DNA from: Leptotrichia shahii
GTDB taxonomy: Bacteria; Fusobacteriota; Fusobacteriia; Fusobacteriales; Leptotrichiaceae
Direction: 5' to 3'
NCBI RefSeq assembly: GCF_008327825.1
Contig: NZ_AP019827.1
Span: forward strand, 1,736,001 to 1,800,000
DNA: 64,000 bases
Shown: one piece after another, positions 51,675 to 61,882 of the stretch
Numbering within the stretch: the first letter of the stretch is position 1
Layout of the letters: every line of letters begins with the position of its first letter
The notes under the pieces: generated by a model
The model's input: the letters and a program-made list of their open reading frames with translations, nothing else
Database searches by the model: none
Told to the model about the DNA's origin: nothing
Program-made: the position numbers and the translations under genes

Positions 51675-54467
51675 TTATTGCATTTTTTCCAGAACATTTG
51701 CACATCTTGGACATACATCTGGATGATTGTGGTTGTGTCCAACTTCCTCATCGTATTTCCAGCATCTTTCACATTTTTCTCCAGACGCTTTTTCCACAGC
51801 GATGTTTATTCCTTCGATTTCACTTTCTGCTAAATTATCATTTACAAATTTAACTTGAGATACGATAAACAAGTCAGAAACTTCATTTTCTGTATAATCT
51901 TTTATAAATGAATATTCATCATTGGCAATGTTTAAAAGAACTCTTGCATCAAGAGAATGTCCTATTAATCCAGTCTGTCTTTCTGCTTCCAGCTTTTTGT
52001 TCACTTCTCTTCTTAGACGTGCGATTTTATCCCATTTTTGTGCTAATTCTTCATTCAAATATTCAGGTCTTGCTTCAATCCATTTTGATAAATGCACACT
52101 TTCTTCTTCTTTTAACGTTTCTGGTATTCTTTCCCAAATTTCATCAGCCGTAAACGACAATACTGGGGCAATTATTCTTACCAGCACTTTCAGAACTTCT
52201 GTCAATACAGTTTGTGCACTTCTTCTTTCAATTGAAGTTGTGCCTTCACAGTAAAGCCTGTCTTTTACTATGTCCAGATAGAATGAAGACATTTCCATTG
52301 AGCAGAAATATGTAATTTCCTGAAATAGACTGTAAAATTCATATTTATCATAAAAGTCTGTTGTTTTAGCCTTTAATTCTTCCAGTTTGTGCATTGCCCA
52401 CTTGTCAATTTCAAACATATCATTGTAGTCAACTTTATCATTTGCATAATCAAAATCATTTAAGTTACCCATCAAAAATCTGGCTGTATTTCTGATTCTT
52501 CTATATGCGTCAGACATTTGCTGCAAAATATTTTCTGAAATTCTAACATCTTCTCTGTAATCTACTGAAGATACCCACAATCTTAAAATATCTGCTCCAT
52601 ATTTTTCTGTAATATCCTTTGGAAGTATTGTGTTTCCAAGTGATTTAGACATTTTTCTTCCTTGCCCATCCATTGTAAATCCGTGAGTTAGGATTCTTTT
52701 GTAAGGAGCATCTTTTGTACTTGCAATCGATGTCAACAATGAAGATTGGAACCACCCTCTATGCTGGTCACTTCCTTCAAGGTACAAGTCTGCTGGTCTT
52801 GGCAAATTTCTTGGCACTAGCACACTTCTATGTGAAACTCCTGAGTCAAACCAGACGTCCATTATACTTCTTTCTTTTCTAATATCCACATCTTTCAAGT
52901 TATATTTTTCTAAAAGTTCATCCCCAATAATTTCTTTGGCTTCATATTTCCACCAAATGTCAGTTCCTTCTTTTTTTACCATTTCAATTACTCTGTCCAT
53001 AATTTCTGGCTCATAGATAACTTCATCAGTCGCTCTGTTGTAGAACAATGGTATTGGTACTCCCCATACTCTTTGTCTTGAAATAGTCCAGTCTGGACGA
53101 GTTTCTAACATTGAACCAATTCTATTTTTACCCCAAGATGGTACAAATTCCACATCATCCAATGCTTTTATCGCATTTTCCCTAATATCGCTTTCATCAA
53201 CACTAATGAACCATTGCTCAGTTGCTCTGAAAATTACAGGTTTTTTACTTCTCCAGTCATGCGGATACGAGTGAACAAATTTGCTGTGATGCAGTAAATG
53301 TCCGCTTTCCGTCAAGTCCTGTACAATTACATTGCTTGCTTTTGCATAAAACATTCCTTCGTATTTTCCAGCTTCCTTTGTCATATGCCCTCTGTCATCA
53401 ACTGGCGATAATACTCCAAGTTCATATTTTCGTGAATAATTGTAATCGTCCGCTCCGTGTCCAGGTGCCGAATGTACTGCTCCAGTCCCTGCATCAACTG
53501 TAACATAATCTCCAAGCATTACTAACCCTTCTCTATTCAAGAACGGATGTCTGTAATGAGTCTTCTCAAGTTCAGTCCCTTTAAATTCCTTCAATAATTC
53601 ATAAGAAATTCCAAGTGTCTTAAATACAGTTTCAGCCAGTTCTTTTGCAACTACAATATTGCCTTTTTCTGTTTTGTATAATCCATAGTCAAATTCAGGA
53701 TGTAAAAATACTCCCAAGTTTGCAGGCAATGTCCAAGGTGTTGTTGTCCAAATAAGAATACTTGCCTCCTCTACTCCTAATTTATCTAATAAATCCTGTG
53801 TTCCTTCAAATTTTACATAAATTGAATGAGATTCTACATCTTTGTATTCAATTTCCGCTTCAGCCAAAGCTGTTTCAGTCGTAGGCGACCAGTAAACAGG
53901 TTTTAGCCCTTTATAAACATAACCATTTTCGTAAATTTCCTTAAATACTTTTAACTGTTCTGCTTCGTACTCAGGCATTAAAGTGATATAAGGATTTTCC
54001 CAGTTTCCTAAAATTCCAAGTCTTTTAAATCCTTCTTTTTGTTTTTCTATCCATTTTAATGCATATTTTTTACATTCCTGTCTAATTTGCAATGGAGTCA
54101 TATTTTTTGCTTTTTCTCCAAGTTCTTCCATTATTTTCCACTCGATAGGAAGCCCATGTGTATCCCATCCTGGAATATATGGTGCGTTGTATCCTCTAAG
54201 TCTTTTGTATTTTAAGATAATATCCTTCAATATTTTATTTAATGCATGTCCAATGTGAATATCTCCATTCGCATAAGGCGGTCCATCGTGCAGTACAAAA
54301 AATGGCGCCCCTTCATTCAATGATTTTTCATAAATTTCAGCTTTTTTCCAGTCCCTTAATGTCAAAGGTTCTTTTTGAGCCAAATTAGCTTTCATTTTAA
54401 AACTTGTTTTTGGCAAATTAAGCGTTTTTGCATAATCCATTTTTTCTGGATTGTTGTTTTCTGACAT
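51675..54467 (-). CDS. ileS: Isoleucyl-tRNA synthetase
   Basis: A 930-residue class I synthetase. [20 protein letters not shown] contains the HIGH motif and [10 protein letters not shown] the KMSKS loop. The editing domain ([13 protein letters not shown]) and [11 protein letters not shown] are present, and the C-terminal zinc site reads CERCWKY...CPRCANV. The full-length domain set indicates a bacterial type 1 enzyme. AGGAGGAA precedes the ATG. It is co-transcribed with lspA. Confidence 0.97.
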   Translation of the reverse strand: MSENNNPEKMDYAKTLNLPKTSFKMKANLAQKEPLTLRDWKKAEIYEKSLNEGAPFFVLHDGPPYANGDIHIGHALNKILKDIILKYKRLRGYNAPYIPGWDTHGLPIEWKIMEELGEKAKNMTPLQIRQECKKYALKWIEKQKEGFKRLGILGNWENPYITLMPEYEAEQLKVFKEIYENGYVYKGLKPVYWSPTTETALAEAEIEYKDVESHSIYVKFEGTQDLLDKLGVEEASILIWTTTPWTLPANLGVFLHPEFDYGLYKTEKGNIVVAKELAETVFKTLGISYELLKEFKGTELEKTHYRHPFLNREGLVMLGDYVTVDAGTGAVHSAPGHGADDYNYSRKYELGVLSPVDDRGHMTKEAGKYEGMFYAKASNVIVQDLTESGHLLHHSKFVHSYPHDWRSKKPVIFRATEQWFISVDESDIRENAIKALDDVEFVPSWGKNRIGSMLETRPDWTISRQRVWGVPIPLFYNRATDEVIYEPEIMDRVIEMVKKEGTDIWWKYEAKEIIGDELLEKYNLKDVDIRKERSIMDVWFDSGVSHRSVLVPRNLPRPADLYLEGSDQHRGWFQSSLLTSIASTKDAPYKRILTHGFTMDGQGRKMSKSLGNTILPKDITEKYGADILRLWVSSVDYREDVRISENILQQMSDAYRRIRNTARFLMGNLNDFDYANDKVDYNDMFEIDKWAMHKLEELKAKTTDFYDKYEFYSLFQEITYFCSMEMSSFYLDIVKDRLYCEGTTSIERRSAQTVLTEVLKVLVRIIAPVLSFTADEIWERIPETLKEEESVHLSKWIEARPEYLNEELAQKWDKIARLRREVNKKLEAERQTGLIGHSLDARVLLNIANDEYSFIKDYTENEVSDLFIVSQVKFVNDNLAESEIEGINIAVEKASGEKCERCWKYDEEVGHNHNHPDVCPRCANVLEKMQ

Positions 54468-54552
54468 TACTTCCTCCTATTTTTTTTATTATTTTTTTTG
54501 CTGTTTTTATGTCTTTTATTATATCACAATTTTATATATTTTTAAATAACCC

Positions 54553-54568
54553 ATACTAAATCCCATCT
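54553..54568. repeat. Lone copy of the MITE-like terminal sequence
   Basis: ATACTAAATCCCATCT matches the terminal repeats of the elements at 10920-11021 and 39217-39566, but no inverted partner is seen nearby. Confidence 0.35.
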
Positions 54569-54614
54569 AAAAAATAAAATAATATTTTATTTGGCAACAA
54601 AATTTAATTTTTTA

Positions 54615-54664
54615 AATAAATAAGGAGATACCAAAATTTTTATAACTTCAGTATTCTCCTTTTT
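54615..54664 (-). terminator. lctP terminator
   Basis: AAGGAGATAC (54622-54631) pairs with GTATTCTCCTT (54651-54661) with one bulged base; on the minus strand a T/A-rich tail follows. Confidence 0.65.
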
Positions 54665-54717
54665 ATTAACTATTATATTTACTTTTTTAAAACTCTATAA
54701 TTCTTAGTTTCAAATCT

Positions 54718-56295
54718 TTAATGAAGCATTCCTGCTCCAACAAATGTCAAAATACCTAATACAAGTCCATACATTACAGAATATTTAATAGTTTTTCCTA
54801 AAAGTTCTCCGTCTTTTCCATTCAATGCTGCAGAAACTGATGTTACAATTGCGATATTTTGTGGTGAAATCATTTTACCACCTGTTGCTCCAGCTGTATT
54901 GGCTGCAATTAACAATGATTGCAATGCTGGATTTTGTGATAATCCTTTCGCTACTCCTACTTGAATTCCACCAAATAACAAGTTAGATGATAAATCACTT
55001 CCTGTAACAAATGTTCCAATTGTACCTAAGAACGGTGCAATGAATGGGAATCCTGATCCAGTCAATGTTTTAAGACCACCAGCAATACTTGCTGTCATTC
55101 CGCTGTGTTTCATAACTACTGAAAGTGCTACAATTCCCATGATTACTAACATTTTATCTAATTTATGATAAATTGTATGACCTAGTACTTCAACCATATC
55201 TTTTACTTTTACTTTTTGAATAAATCCTGCGATAACTGTTGCTGCAAATAAAGGTGCGGCTGGTGCCAAAATCCATTTAAACGCAACTCCAGCTTCTTTT
55301 GCACTTTTTGCATCTCTAAACCAAGTTGCCCAATGTCCAAATGAAAAATCAATTGTTGAAATTGTATGCTCGTGTAAAGGCTCATTTATAACTTTAACAA
55401 CTGGACTTGTTCCTACAATTAAAACTACCATTAAAATATACGGAAGCCAAGCTAAAATTGCATCTTTAGTAGAAACTGCCACAGTTTTGAATCCTTCTTC
55501 CGCCTTAACAAACATTTTTGTTGCAATAATCATTAAAATCATTGCTAATAAACTTGAAATAATTGTAGGAAGTTCAGCTCCAGTTGCCATAGCTATTAAT
55601 GGCTGTACCATATACCCAATAATTGATGCGATAATTACTGGTAAAATTCCTTTTCCAAAAGCTGGATTTTTTCCGCCATCCATTTCTTTATTTGCAAAAA
55701 TTACTAAAATAAAAGGAATAATACAAGTTAATAGTAACAATAGCAATGATGTAAATAATGCTGTCTGTTGAGCATTTAATCCAAAGTTTGAAATCATTGT
55801 TGTAACTGGAAGCCCTACTGTTCCAAATGCTGTCGGTGTCGAATTTGCAAGTAAACAAATCATCGCTGCTGCCATAGGAGAAAATCCTAAAGAAATCATA
55901 ATTGCCGCTGGAATTGCAACTGCTGTCCCATATCCTGCAATACCTTCTATAAATCCACCAAATCCCCAGGCAAGTATTAAAGCTTGTGCACGTCTATCTG
56001 ATGTAATATTTCCTAGCATTGTTTTGATAATTTCAATTTTACCATTTTTTACTGATAAATCATAAGCAAAAATGGCCGCTATTATTACAAATCCAATTGG
56101 CATCCAAGCCACTGCGAATCCTTCAAAAAGTGAAGCAATAATCCCTTGAACTGGAATTCGCCAGCTTGACATGACAAAGTTCAAAATAATCGCTACAATC
56201 AAGCTCGCATAAGTACTAAACAACGCAGATTTTTTTAAAACTGCTAACAAAATTAAAAATAAAATTATTGGTATTAAACCTACTAAAAATTCCAT
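54718..56295 (-). CDS. lctP: L-lactate permease
   Basis: An integral membrane protein of about 525 residues with a dozen or more helices. PVQGIIASLFEGFAVAWMPI, GFGGFIEGIAGYGTAVAIPA, LANSTPTAFGTVGLPV and GTFVTGSDLSSNLLFGG are typical of the LctP family. It moves lactate (and glycolate) with protons. In a lactate-producing fermenter it could export lactate. The frame opens at 56337, but GAAGG lies before the ATG at 56295. It is a single-gene unit. Confidence 0.94.
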   Translation of the reverse strand: MEFLVGLIPIILFLILLAVLKKSALFSTYASLIVAIILNFVMSSWRIPVQGIIASLFEGFAVAWMPIGFVIIAAIFAYDLSVKNGKIEIIKTMLGNITSDRRAQALILAWGFGGFIEGIAGYGTAVAIPAAIMISLGFSPMAAAMICLLANSTPTAFGTVGLPVTTMISNFGLNAQQTALFTSLLLLLLTCIIPFILVIFANKEMDGGKNPAFGKGILPVIIASIIGYMVQPLIAMATGAELPTIISSLLAMILMIIATKMFVKAEEGFKTVAVSTKDAILAWLPYILMVVLIVGTSPVVKVINEPLHEHTISTIDFSFGHWATWFRDAKSAKEAGVAFKWILAPAAPLFAATVIAGFIQKVKVKDMVEVLGHTIYHKLDKMLVIMGIVALSVVMKHSGMTASIAGGLKTLTGSGFPFIAPFLGTIGTFVTGSDLSSNLLFGGIQVGVAKGLSQNPALQSLLIAANTAGATGGKMISPQNIAIVTSVSAALNGKDGELLGKTIKYSVMYGLVLGILTFVGAGMLH

Positions 56296-56429
56296 TTTTC
56301 TAACCTTCTTTCTATAATTTATTAAAATAATTAACATCTTATACTATATATTATCAAATTTTTTACAAAAGTACAAACGTTTTTCTATATTTTTATTCTT
56401 ATTTTGCTAATTTTTATATTTTTTTAATG

Positions 56430-58595
56430 TTAAATTCCTTTTCTAGTAAGTCCCACCCTTCCTCTTTCCTTATCCAGCGACAATATTTTAACTTTAATAA
56501 TTTGCCCCACAGAAAGTTCCTTTGTAGGATCTGAAACAAATTTTTCTGCTATTTCAGAAATATGAAGCAGTGCATCACCTTTTAATCCAATATCCACAAA
56601 AGCTCCAAATTTGGCTACATTTCTTACAGTTCCTTCAAGTACCATCCCCTCTTGCAAATCATCCATATTCAAAATATCTGATCTCAGAAGCGGCTTCTCA
56701 AACTCATCTCTTGGATCCCTCCTGTCTTTTAACAATGCTTCATAAACATCTTTTGCAGTTTCATTTCCAAAATTATTTTCTTTTATAATTTTTTCTAGTT
56801 TTATAGCTTTTAGCTTTTGTCTAACTTCATTCAAATCAAACTTCAGATCATCAACTTTACAATTTGCTTCCTTCAAGATTGTTTCAGCGATGTGATACGA
56901 TTCTGGATGGATAATCGTATTGTCTAGAGGATTTTTACTGTCTGGTACTACAACAAATCCCGCCATCTGCTCAAATGCCTTCGCTCCCAAACCTTTTACT
57001 TTCATAAGCTCTTTTCTGTCCTTAAAATCTCCATTTTCGTGCCTATAATCCACAAGATTTTTAGCTACATTTTTCTTAATTCCAGACACAAAACTAAGTA
57101 ATGCCCACGAAGCCGTATTAATATTGACTCCAACATTATTTACAACATGTTCAATCGTCTGTTCCAAAGTTTCATTCAATTTTTTTTGATTCACATCGTG
57201 CTGATACATTCCGACTCCAATTGACTTTGGATCTATCTTCACAAGCTCAGCCATCGGATCCTGAATTCTTCTAGCAATCGAAATCGCTCCTCTCGCCGTT
57301 ACATCCAAATCAGGAAACTCCTCAATCGCAATTTTTGAAGCTGAATAAACTGAAGCTCCTGCTTCACTTACAATCAAATATGACACAGGTTTTGATGCTT
57401 CTTTTATAACATCTGCCACAAAACTTTCAGTTTCACGAGAAGCCGTTCCATTCCCAATTGCAATAATATCAACATCATATTTTTTTATGTAATCCAATAT
57501 TTTTTTCTTTGCAGTTTCAAGCTGTTTAGGATTATGCATTTCTTCAACTAGAAAAAGCACATCATTTGTTTCATAAAAGCCATCTTTGTTGATAATTACC
57601 AATTTACATCCAGTTCTGTAACCGGGATCAAGCCCCATTAATGTTTTTTTTGTTAAAGGTGGCTGCAGTAGGAGTTTTTCTAAATTTTCAGAAAAAATGT
57701 TAATCGCTTCCTCCTCAGCTTTTTCAGTATAAATATTTCTCACTTCGTTTTTTATCGACGGATAAGCCAATCTATCCAGTGAATCTTTTATAACTTTGCT
57801 CAAAAATTCAACTAAATTTTTATTTTTAAAAGTATTCAAAATAAAGTCCATTATAAATTTTTCAGTTTTTTCGTCAATTTCAATGTCAACTTTTAATATT
57901 TTTTCTTTTTCACCACGATTTATCGCTAAAATTCTATTAGAAGCAGCTTTTTTAATAAGTTCTGAATACTCATAATAATCTTGATAAACCCCTTTTTCAT
58001 CATTTTCCTTATTTTTTTCCACAACTTTAGAAGTCAAAATTCCAAATTCTGAAATTTTATCCCTCAAAAATTCCCTTATTTTCACATTTTCCGAAATATT
58101 TTGAGCAATAATCAAATGCACTCCATTAATCGCATCTTCAGCTGACTTAACTTCTTCACTCAAATATTTTTCTGCCTCTTTTTGCATCATCTCAAAAGTA
58201 TTTGTTGGCATCAATGCAAATTCTGTCAAAGGTTCTAAACCTTGCTCTTTTGCAATATCTGCCTTCGTTTTTTTCTTTTTCTTGTAAGGCAAATAAAGAT
58301 CTTCCACTTCCTGAAGTTTTGTTGCACAAGTTATGCTATTTTTCAGCTCATCAGTTAATTTTCCCTGCTCTTCTATAAGTCTTAAAACTTCCTCTTTCCT
58401 ATTCTCCAAATTTCTGTAATAAGTAACTTTCTCAATTACATCCCTAATTTGCTCCTCATCTAGATTTCCCGTAACTTCTTTTCTATAACGAGCAATAAAT
58501 GGCACAGTCGCTCCTTCATCAAAAAGTTTTATTGTATTTTCCACTTGTGACTCGCCAAATTTTAGCTCACTTGCCACATTTTTTAAAATATCCAA
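56430..58595 (-). CDS. tex: Tex-family RNA-binding transcription accessory protein
   Basis: A 721-residue Tex/YhgF protein. An N-terminal helical region (TVPFIARYRKEVTGNLDEEQ) is followed by a YqgF-like domain (MGLDPGYRTGCKLVII, AIGNGTASRETE), helix-hairpin-helix segments (SWALLSFVSGIKKNVAKNLV, LMKVKGLGAKAFEQ) and a C-terminal S1 domain (LEGTVRNVAKFGAFVDIGLK). The start is a TTG placed 8 bases after GGAGGAA; no ATG competes. Role in transcription or toxin expression is general to the family. Confidence 0.93.
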   Translation of the reverse strand: MDILKNVASELKFGESQVENTIKLFDEGATVPFIARYRKEVTGNLDEEQIRDVIEKVTYYRNLENRKEEVLRLIEEQGKLTDELKNSITCATKLQEVEDLYLPYKKKKKTKADIAKEQGLEPLTEFALMPTNTFEMMQKEAEKYLSEEVKSAEDAINGVHLIIAQNISENVKIREFLRDKISEFGILTSKVVEKNKENDEKGVYQDYYEYSELIKKAASNRILAINRGEKEKILKVDIEIDEKTEKFIMDFILNTFKNKNLVEFLSKVIKDSLDRLAYPSIKNEVRNIYTEKAEEEAINIFSENLEKLLLQPPLTKKTLMGLDPGYRTGCKLVIINKDGFYETNDVLFLVEEMHNPKQLETAKKKILDYIKKYDVDIIAIGNGTASRETESFVADVIKEASKPVSYLIVSEAGASVYSASKIAIEEFPDLDVTARGAISIARRIQDPMAELVKIDPKSIGVGMYQHDVNQKKLNETLEQTIEHVVNNVGVNINTASWALLSFVSGIKKNVAKNLVDYRHENGDFKDRKELMKVKGLGAKAFEQMAGFVVVPDSKNPLDNTIIHPESYHIAETILKEANCKVDDLKFDLNEVRQKLKAIKLEKIIKENNFGNETAKDVYEALLKDRRDPRDEFEKPLLRSDILNMDDLQEGMVLEGTVRNVAKFGAFVDIGLKGDALLHISEIAEKFVSDPTKELSVGQIIKVKILSLDKERGRVGLTRKGI

Positions 58596-58733
58596 TGCCT
58601 TTCCTCCATTTACAATTTAATTTTTTATTTTAAATTTACCAAAACTATTTTAGCATAATTTATAAAAAATAACCAGTTGAATAATTTTATGAGATGAGTT
58701 GAAAATTTTAAAGGGTAAATATTTGCAAAAAAA

Positions 58734-58761
58734 AATATCAACCTTTAGAAGTGCTGATATT
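58734..58761 (-). terminator. Terminator of the tRNA operon
   Basis: On the minus strand AATATCA and TGATATT pair around a 14-base loop and are followed by T-run at 58728-58735. It lies about 35 bases past tRNA-Leu. Confidence 0.75.
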
Positions 58762-58795
58762 ACTGAACTAATCCACTATTTTGTGTGGGTTTTTA

Positions 58796-58879
58796 TGGTG
58801 CGAAAGGTGGGACTCGAACCCACATGTCGAAGACGCTAGATCCTAAGTCTAGTGCGTATACCAATTTCGCCACTCTCGC
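58796..58879 (-). tRNA. tRNA-Leu (anticodon TAG)
   Basis: The minus strand folds as a long-variable-arm tRNA: acceptor GCGAGAG/CTTTCGC, anticodon stem CTAGA/TCTAG with loop CTTAGGA, T arm GTGGGTTCGAGTCCCAC. CCA is encoded. Confidence 0.93.
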
Positions 58880-58901
58880 AAATATTATTTAATTTAATAA
58901 A

Positions 58902-58977
58902 TGGTGAGCCATACTGGGATCGAACCAGTGACACCTTGATTAAAAGTCAAGTGCTCTACCGACTGAGCTAATGGCTC
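58902..58977 (-). tRNA. tRNA-Lys (anticodon TTT)
   Basis: Acceptor GAGCCAT/ATGGCTC, anticodon stem CTTGA/TCAAG with loop CTTTTAA, T arm ACTGGTTCGATCCCAGT, encoded CCA. Confidence 0.94.
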
Positions 58978-58983
58978 ATATTA

Positions 58984-59060
58984 TGGGGTGATCGACGGGA
59001 CTTGAACCCGCGACAACCAGTGCCACAAACTGGCGCTCTACCAACTGAACTACGATCACC
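58984..59060 (-). tRNA. tRNA-His (anticodon GTG)
   Basis: The 5' end has the extra G-1 paired with C73, acceptor GTGATCG/CGATCAC, anticodon stem CCAGT/ACTGG with loop TTGTGGC, encoded CCA. Confidence 0.94.
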
Positions 59061-59090
59061 ATATATATGAATTTTCCTTTATAAATAAAA

Positions 59091-59166
59091 TGGAGCGGGA
59101 GACGAGGGTCGAACTCGCGACATTCAGCTTGGAAGGCTGACGCTCTACCAACTGAGCTACTCCCGC
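59091..59166 (-). tRNA. tRNA-Gly (anticodon TCC)
   Basis: Acceptor GCGGGAG/CTCCCGC, anticodon stem TCAGC/GCTGA with loop CTTCCAA, T arm GCGAGTTCGACCCTCGT, encoded CCA. Confidence 0.94.
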
Positions 59167-59178
59167 AAAATCATAACA

Positions 59179-59255
59179 TGGTCGGTGTAGTAGGATTTGA
59201 ACCTACGACCCCCTGCTCCCAAGGCAGGTGCGCTACCGAGCTGCGCTATACACCG
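59179..59255 (-). tRNA. tRNA-Pro (anticodon TGG)
   Basis: Acceptor CGGTGTA/TACACCG, anticodon stem CCTGC/GCAGG with loop CTTGGGA, T arm GTAGGTTCAAATCCTAC, encoded CCA. First tRNA of the five-gene operon. Confidence 0.94.
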
Positions 59256-59309
59256 TTCCTTTAGTAAGTGATTTTTTCATATCTTCTTAATCACTCTTGG
59301 ACAAGAAAT

Positions 59310-59338
59310 ATAATATCATAATTTCAAATAAATGTCAA
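59310..59338 (-). promoter_or_regulatory. Promoter of the tRNA operon
   Basis: On the minus strand TTGACA (59333-59338) and TATTAT (59310-59315) are 17 bases apart, about 55 bases before tRNA-Pro. Confidence 0.8.
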
Positions 59339-59523
59339 CAACTTTTTACAATTTTTTTACTTTTACTCAAATATAATTTTAAAAAAAATTCTAAACTGCA
59401 CTCAAACCCCTATAAAATATAAAAATTGTGTATTTATATTTTTTACTTTGTCGGAGTTTGAGTAACATAATTAAATTACAAAAATTTTCAAAACTAATTT
59501 ATTTTAATTTTAAAAATAGATTT

Positions 59524-60717
59524 TTAAAAAATAACTGCTGTCTTTTCTCTTTCAAAAATTAATCCCTTTTCAATTTTTTCATCAGCATCTTCTGCAAAAT
59601 CAATAAAATATTTTTGATTTAGCATTTTCAACTTATCTTTAGTTTCAGAGCTAAGATGATTATCTTCCTTCAAAATATTCCGCACATCCTGATTTAACAC
59701 AAGTATTTCATTTATTGAAATTCTTCCGCTATATCCACTAGAACACTCATCACATCCTTTTCCCATACACTTCTGGCATTTTTTACCAACTAATCGCTGC
59801 CCAATTACTCCAATTAATGAATCTAATATTAAATATTTCGGGATTCCCATATCTACTAGCCTAATTAATGTAGAAACTGCATCATTTGTATGGATTGTAG
59901 AAATTACAAGATGTCCTGTTAATGCGGCTCTTACAGCTATTTCTGCTGTAACTTCGTCCCTAATTTCAGAAATTACAATAATATCAGGATCATTTCTTAA
60001 TGTAGCTTTTAAAACTTCAGAAAATGTTACTCCAATTTCTTGATTTACCTGTATTTGAATGGTTCCATCAATTTTGCTTTCAACTGGATCTTCCACAGTT
60101 ATGATTTTTTTTCTTCCGTTATTCAACATATTTATTAAAGATTTTAATGTTGTAGATTTTCCAGAACCTGTAGGTCCGCTTACTAAAATCATTCCGTATT
60201 TCCTATCTAAAATTCCATTTAACATTTCAATACTTTGCTTTGAAAATCCCAATGTTTCAAGTCTTATATCTTTTAGATAATTTTCCAAAATACGTAAAAC
60301 CATACTTTCCCCACCAGCTGTTGGCATATAGGCAGCCCTTATATCATAACGTTTGTTGACATTTTTTGAATTTAATAAAAAAGAAAAGCTGCCGTCTTGC
60401 GGCTTTCTTTTCTCTGCAACATTCATTCCAGCCAAAATTTTCATTCTGGCAATAATTTCTTTAATATTTTTTTCAAGAACTTTTTTATTTACAGCTTCAT
60501 ATAATTTCTGACTTTCTTTAAGATAACCGTCAATCCGATATTTTATTTCCATTCCTTCCAGCAAGTCAAATTTTACATGAATATCGCTGGCTCGCTCCTT
60601 AAACCCAGCCTTTACAATTTCATTTAAATATGAAACAGTATCTTTTGATAAAAAACTATTTTTTTTATTATCGGCAACGTCCTTTAATTTTGCCTTTTCA
60701 ATTATTTTTTCATTCAT
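59524..60717 (-). CDS. GspE/PilB-type secretion or pilus assembly ATPase
   Basis: An ATPase of about 397 residues. ASDIHVKFDLLEGMEIKYRI is the N2 domain. The motor has SGPTGSGKSTTL (Walker A), ITVEDPVE (Asp box), LKATLRNDPDIIVISEIRDE (Walker B) and TGHLVISTIHTNDA (His box). A zinc-binding CQKC...CDEC follows. PilB/GspE proteins are usually over 500 residues; the N1 domain is missing here. The start is uncertain: TTG 60726 or ATG 60717. No pilin, platform or secretin gene is next to it in the window, so the machine it drives is unknown. Confidence 0.88.
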   Translation of the reverse strand: MNEKIIEKAKLKDVADNKKNSFLSKDTVSYLNEIVKAGFKERASDIHVKFDLLEGMEIKYRIDGYLKESQKLYEAVNKKVLEKNIKEIIARMKILAGMNVAEKRKPQDGSFSFLLNSKNVNKRYDIRAAYMPTAGGESMVLRILENYLKDIRLETLGFSKQSIEMLNGILDRKYGMILVSGPTGSGKSTTLKSLINMLNNGRKKIITVEDPVESKIDGTIQIQVNQEIGVTFSEVLKATLRNDPDIIVISEIRDEVTAEIAVRAALTGHLVISTIHTNDAVSTLIRLVDMGIPKYLILDSLIGVIGQRLVGKKCQKCMGKGCDECSSGYSGRISINEILVLNQDVRNILKEDNHLSSETKDKLKMLNQKYFIDFAEDADEKIEKGLIFEREKTAVIF

Positions 60718-60754
60718 TGTCCTCAATTTTCCCTTCCCGCTTTTATATTTTCAA

Positions 60755-61228
60755 TTATTTCTTTTTCACACTTCCGCTGTTAAATTCTTCCAACACTAAT
60801 TCTGTCTGTTTTTTCAGTGTTTTGAACAATCCTTTTTTAATAAAATTGTACCATTTCAAAGTCGCACGTTGAGCTTCAATCCCCTTTAATGTCTCTTTTA
60901 GCTGCAATTTAAAAAAGTCAACTTCTTCGTAAGATAATTTTACATTTTTAGTTTTTTCTTTTTTATTTGCCTTTGTAATTTTAACTTCATTTTCCAAATA
61001 TTTAAAGAAACCAAACACATTCGGCAGCTGTTTTTCATATTGGCTCATCATTTTTCTCATTTCCTCAATCATTTTTGCCAAATAACTTCTTGAAATTTTT
61101 GAAAATGTAACATTGACCTTTCTTTTACTCTTTCCAATTTTTTGCACAAGCTGTTGCATTTTAGCCTGTGATTTCGCATTTATTAAATCCATATTGCTAA
61201 CTGTATTTGGATTTACCATTTTTGCCAT
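60755..61228 (-). CDS. Conserved-looking helical hypothetical protein
   Basis: A 157-residue, very basic and almost entirely helical protein (SYLAKMIEEMRKMMSQYEKQ, FFKLQLKETLKGIEAQ, KKGLFKTLKKQTELVLEEF). No signal peptide or membrane segment is seen. AAAGGAG precedes the ATG. It lies 37 bases before the ATPase gene and 27 bases after tsaC, so it is co-transcribed with both. It may be an accessory of the ATPase, but no family is recognised. Confidence 0.6.
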   Translation of the reverse strand: MAKMVNPNTVSNMDLINAKSQAKMQQLVQKIGKSKRKVNVTFSKISRSYLAKMIEEMRKMMSQYEKQLPNVFGFFKYLENEVKITKANKKEKTKNVKLSYEEVDFFKLQLKETLKGIEAQRATLKWYNFIKKGLFKTLKKQTELVLEEFNSGSVKKK

Positions 61229-61255
61229 AAATTCTCCTTTCTTCTTTTTTATTTA

Positions 61256-61882
61256 TTATTTTAATTTTCTTAATATTTCCTCAAATAAAATATTACCTTC
61301 CCTTAATAAAACAAGTTCTCCATTTTCATATTTTACAATTGTCGATGGCTTTCCTGTCAATTCTGATTCCTCATTTGAGATAACGACATCTACATTTTTT
61401 AGTAATTCTTCACTTAAATCCTCAATTCTTTTAACTGCACTTTCCCCTGAAATATTCGCACTTGAAGTCAATAATATTCCACCAGATTTTTTTATTACTT
61501 CCAAAGCAATCTTATTTTTTGGAATTCGAATTCCAACAGTTTCCATATTCTCATCAAATCTCTGTGTAAAATTACAATTTGCACGAAAAATCACTGTCAG
61601 TTCCCCTGGCCAATACTCATTGAGAATTTTAGAAATTTTTTTCATATTTTCTTCAGTTTCATTTATTAAATCCTTCAAAATTTCTTTGTCGCTAATTAAC
61701 GCAATTATTTTTTTAGAAATATCACGTTTTTTTATTTTATAGATTTTTTTGACATCTTCTTTTTTAGGAAGAGAGCCGATTCCATAGACGGTATCTGTAG
61801 GAAATACGGCAACCCCTCCATTTTTTAAAATTTTTATAGCTTTTTCAATTTTACTTTTTTTATCTTTATCAATCTTAGTCAT
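61256..61882 (-). CDS. tsaC: L-threonylcarbamoyladenylate synthase (YrdC/Sua5 family)
   Basis: A protein of about 208 residues that makes threonylcarbamoyl-AMP for t6A modification of tRNA position 37. It has AIKILKNGGVAVFPTDTVYG, KIYKIKKRD, YWPGELTVIF, VGIRIPKN, LLTSSANISGESA and GKPSTIVKYENG. It lacks the long Sua5 C-terminal domain. The frame opens at 61909, inside prs; the ATG at 61882 overlaps the prs stop by 8 bases, indicating translational coupling. Confidence 0.92.
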   Translation of the reverse strand: MTKIDKDKKSKIEKAIKILKNGGVAVFPTDTVYGIGSLPKKEDVKKIYKIKKRDISKKIIALISDKEILKDLINETEENMKKISKILNEYWPGELTVIFRANCNFTQRFDENMETVGIRIPKNKIALEVIKKSGGILLTSSANISGESAVKRIEDLSEELLKNVDVVISNEESELTGKPSTIVKYENGELVLLREGNILFEEILRKLK

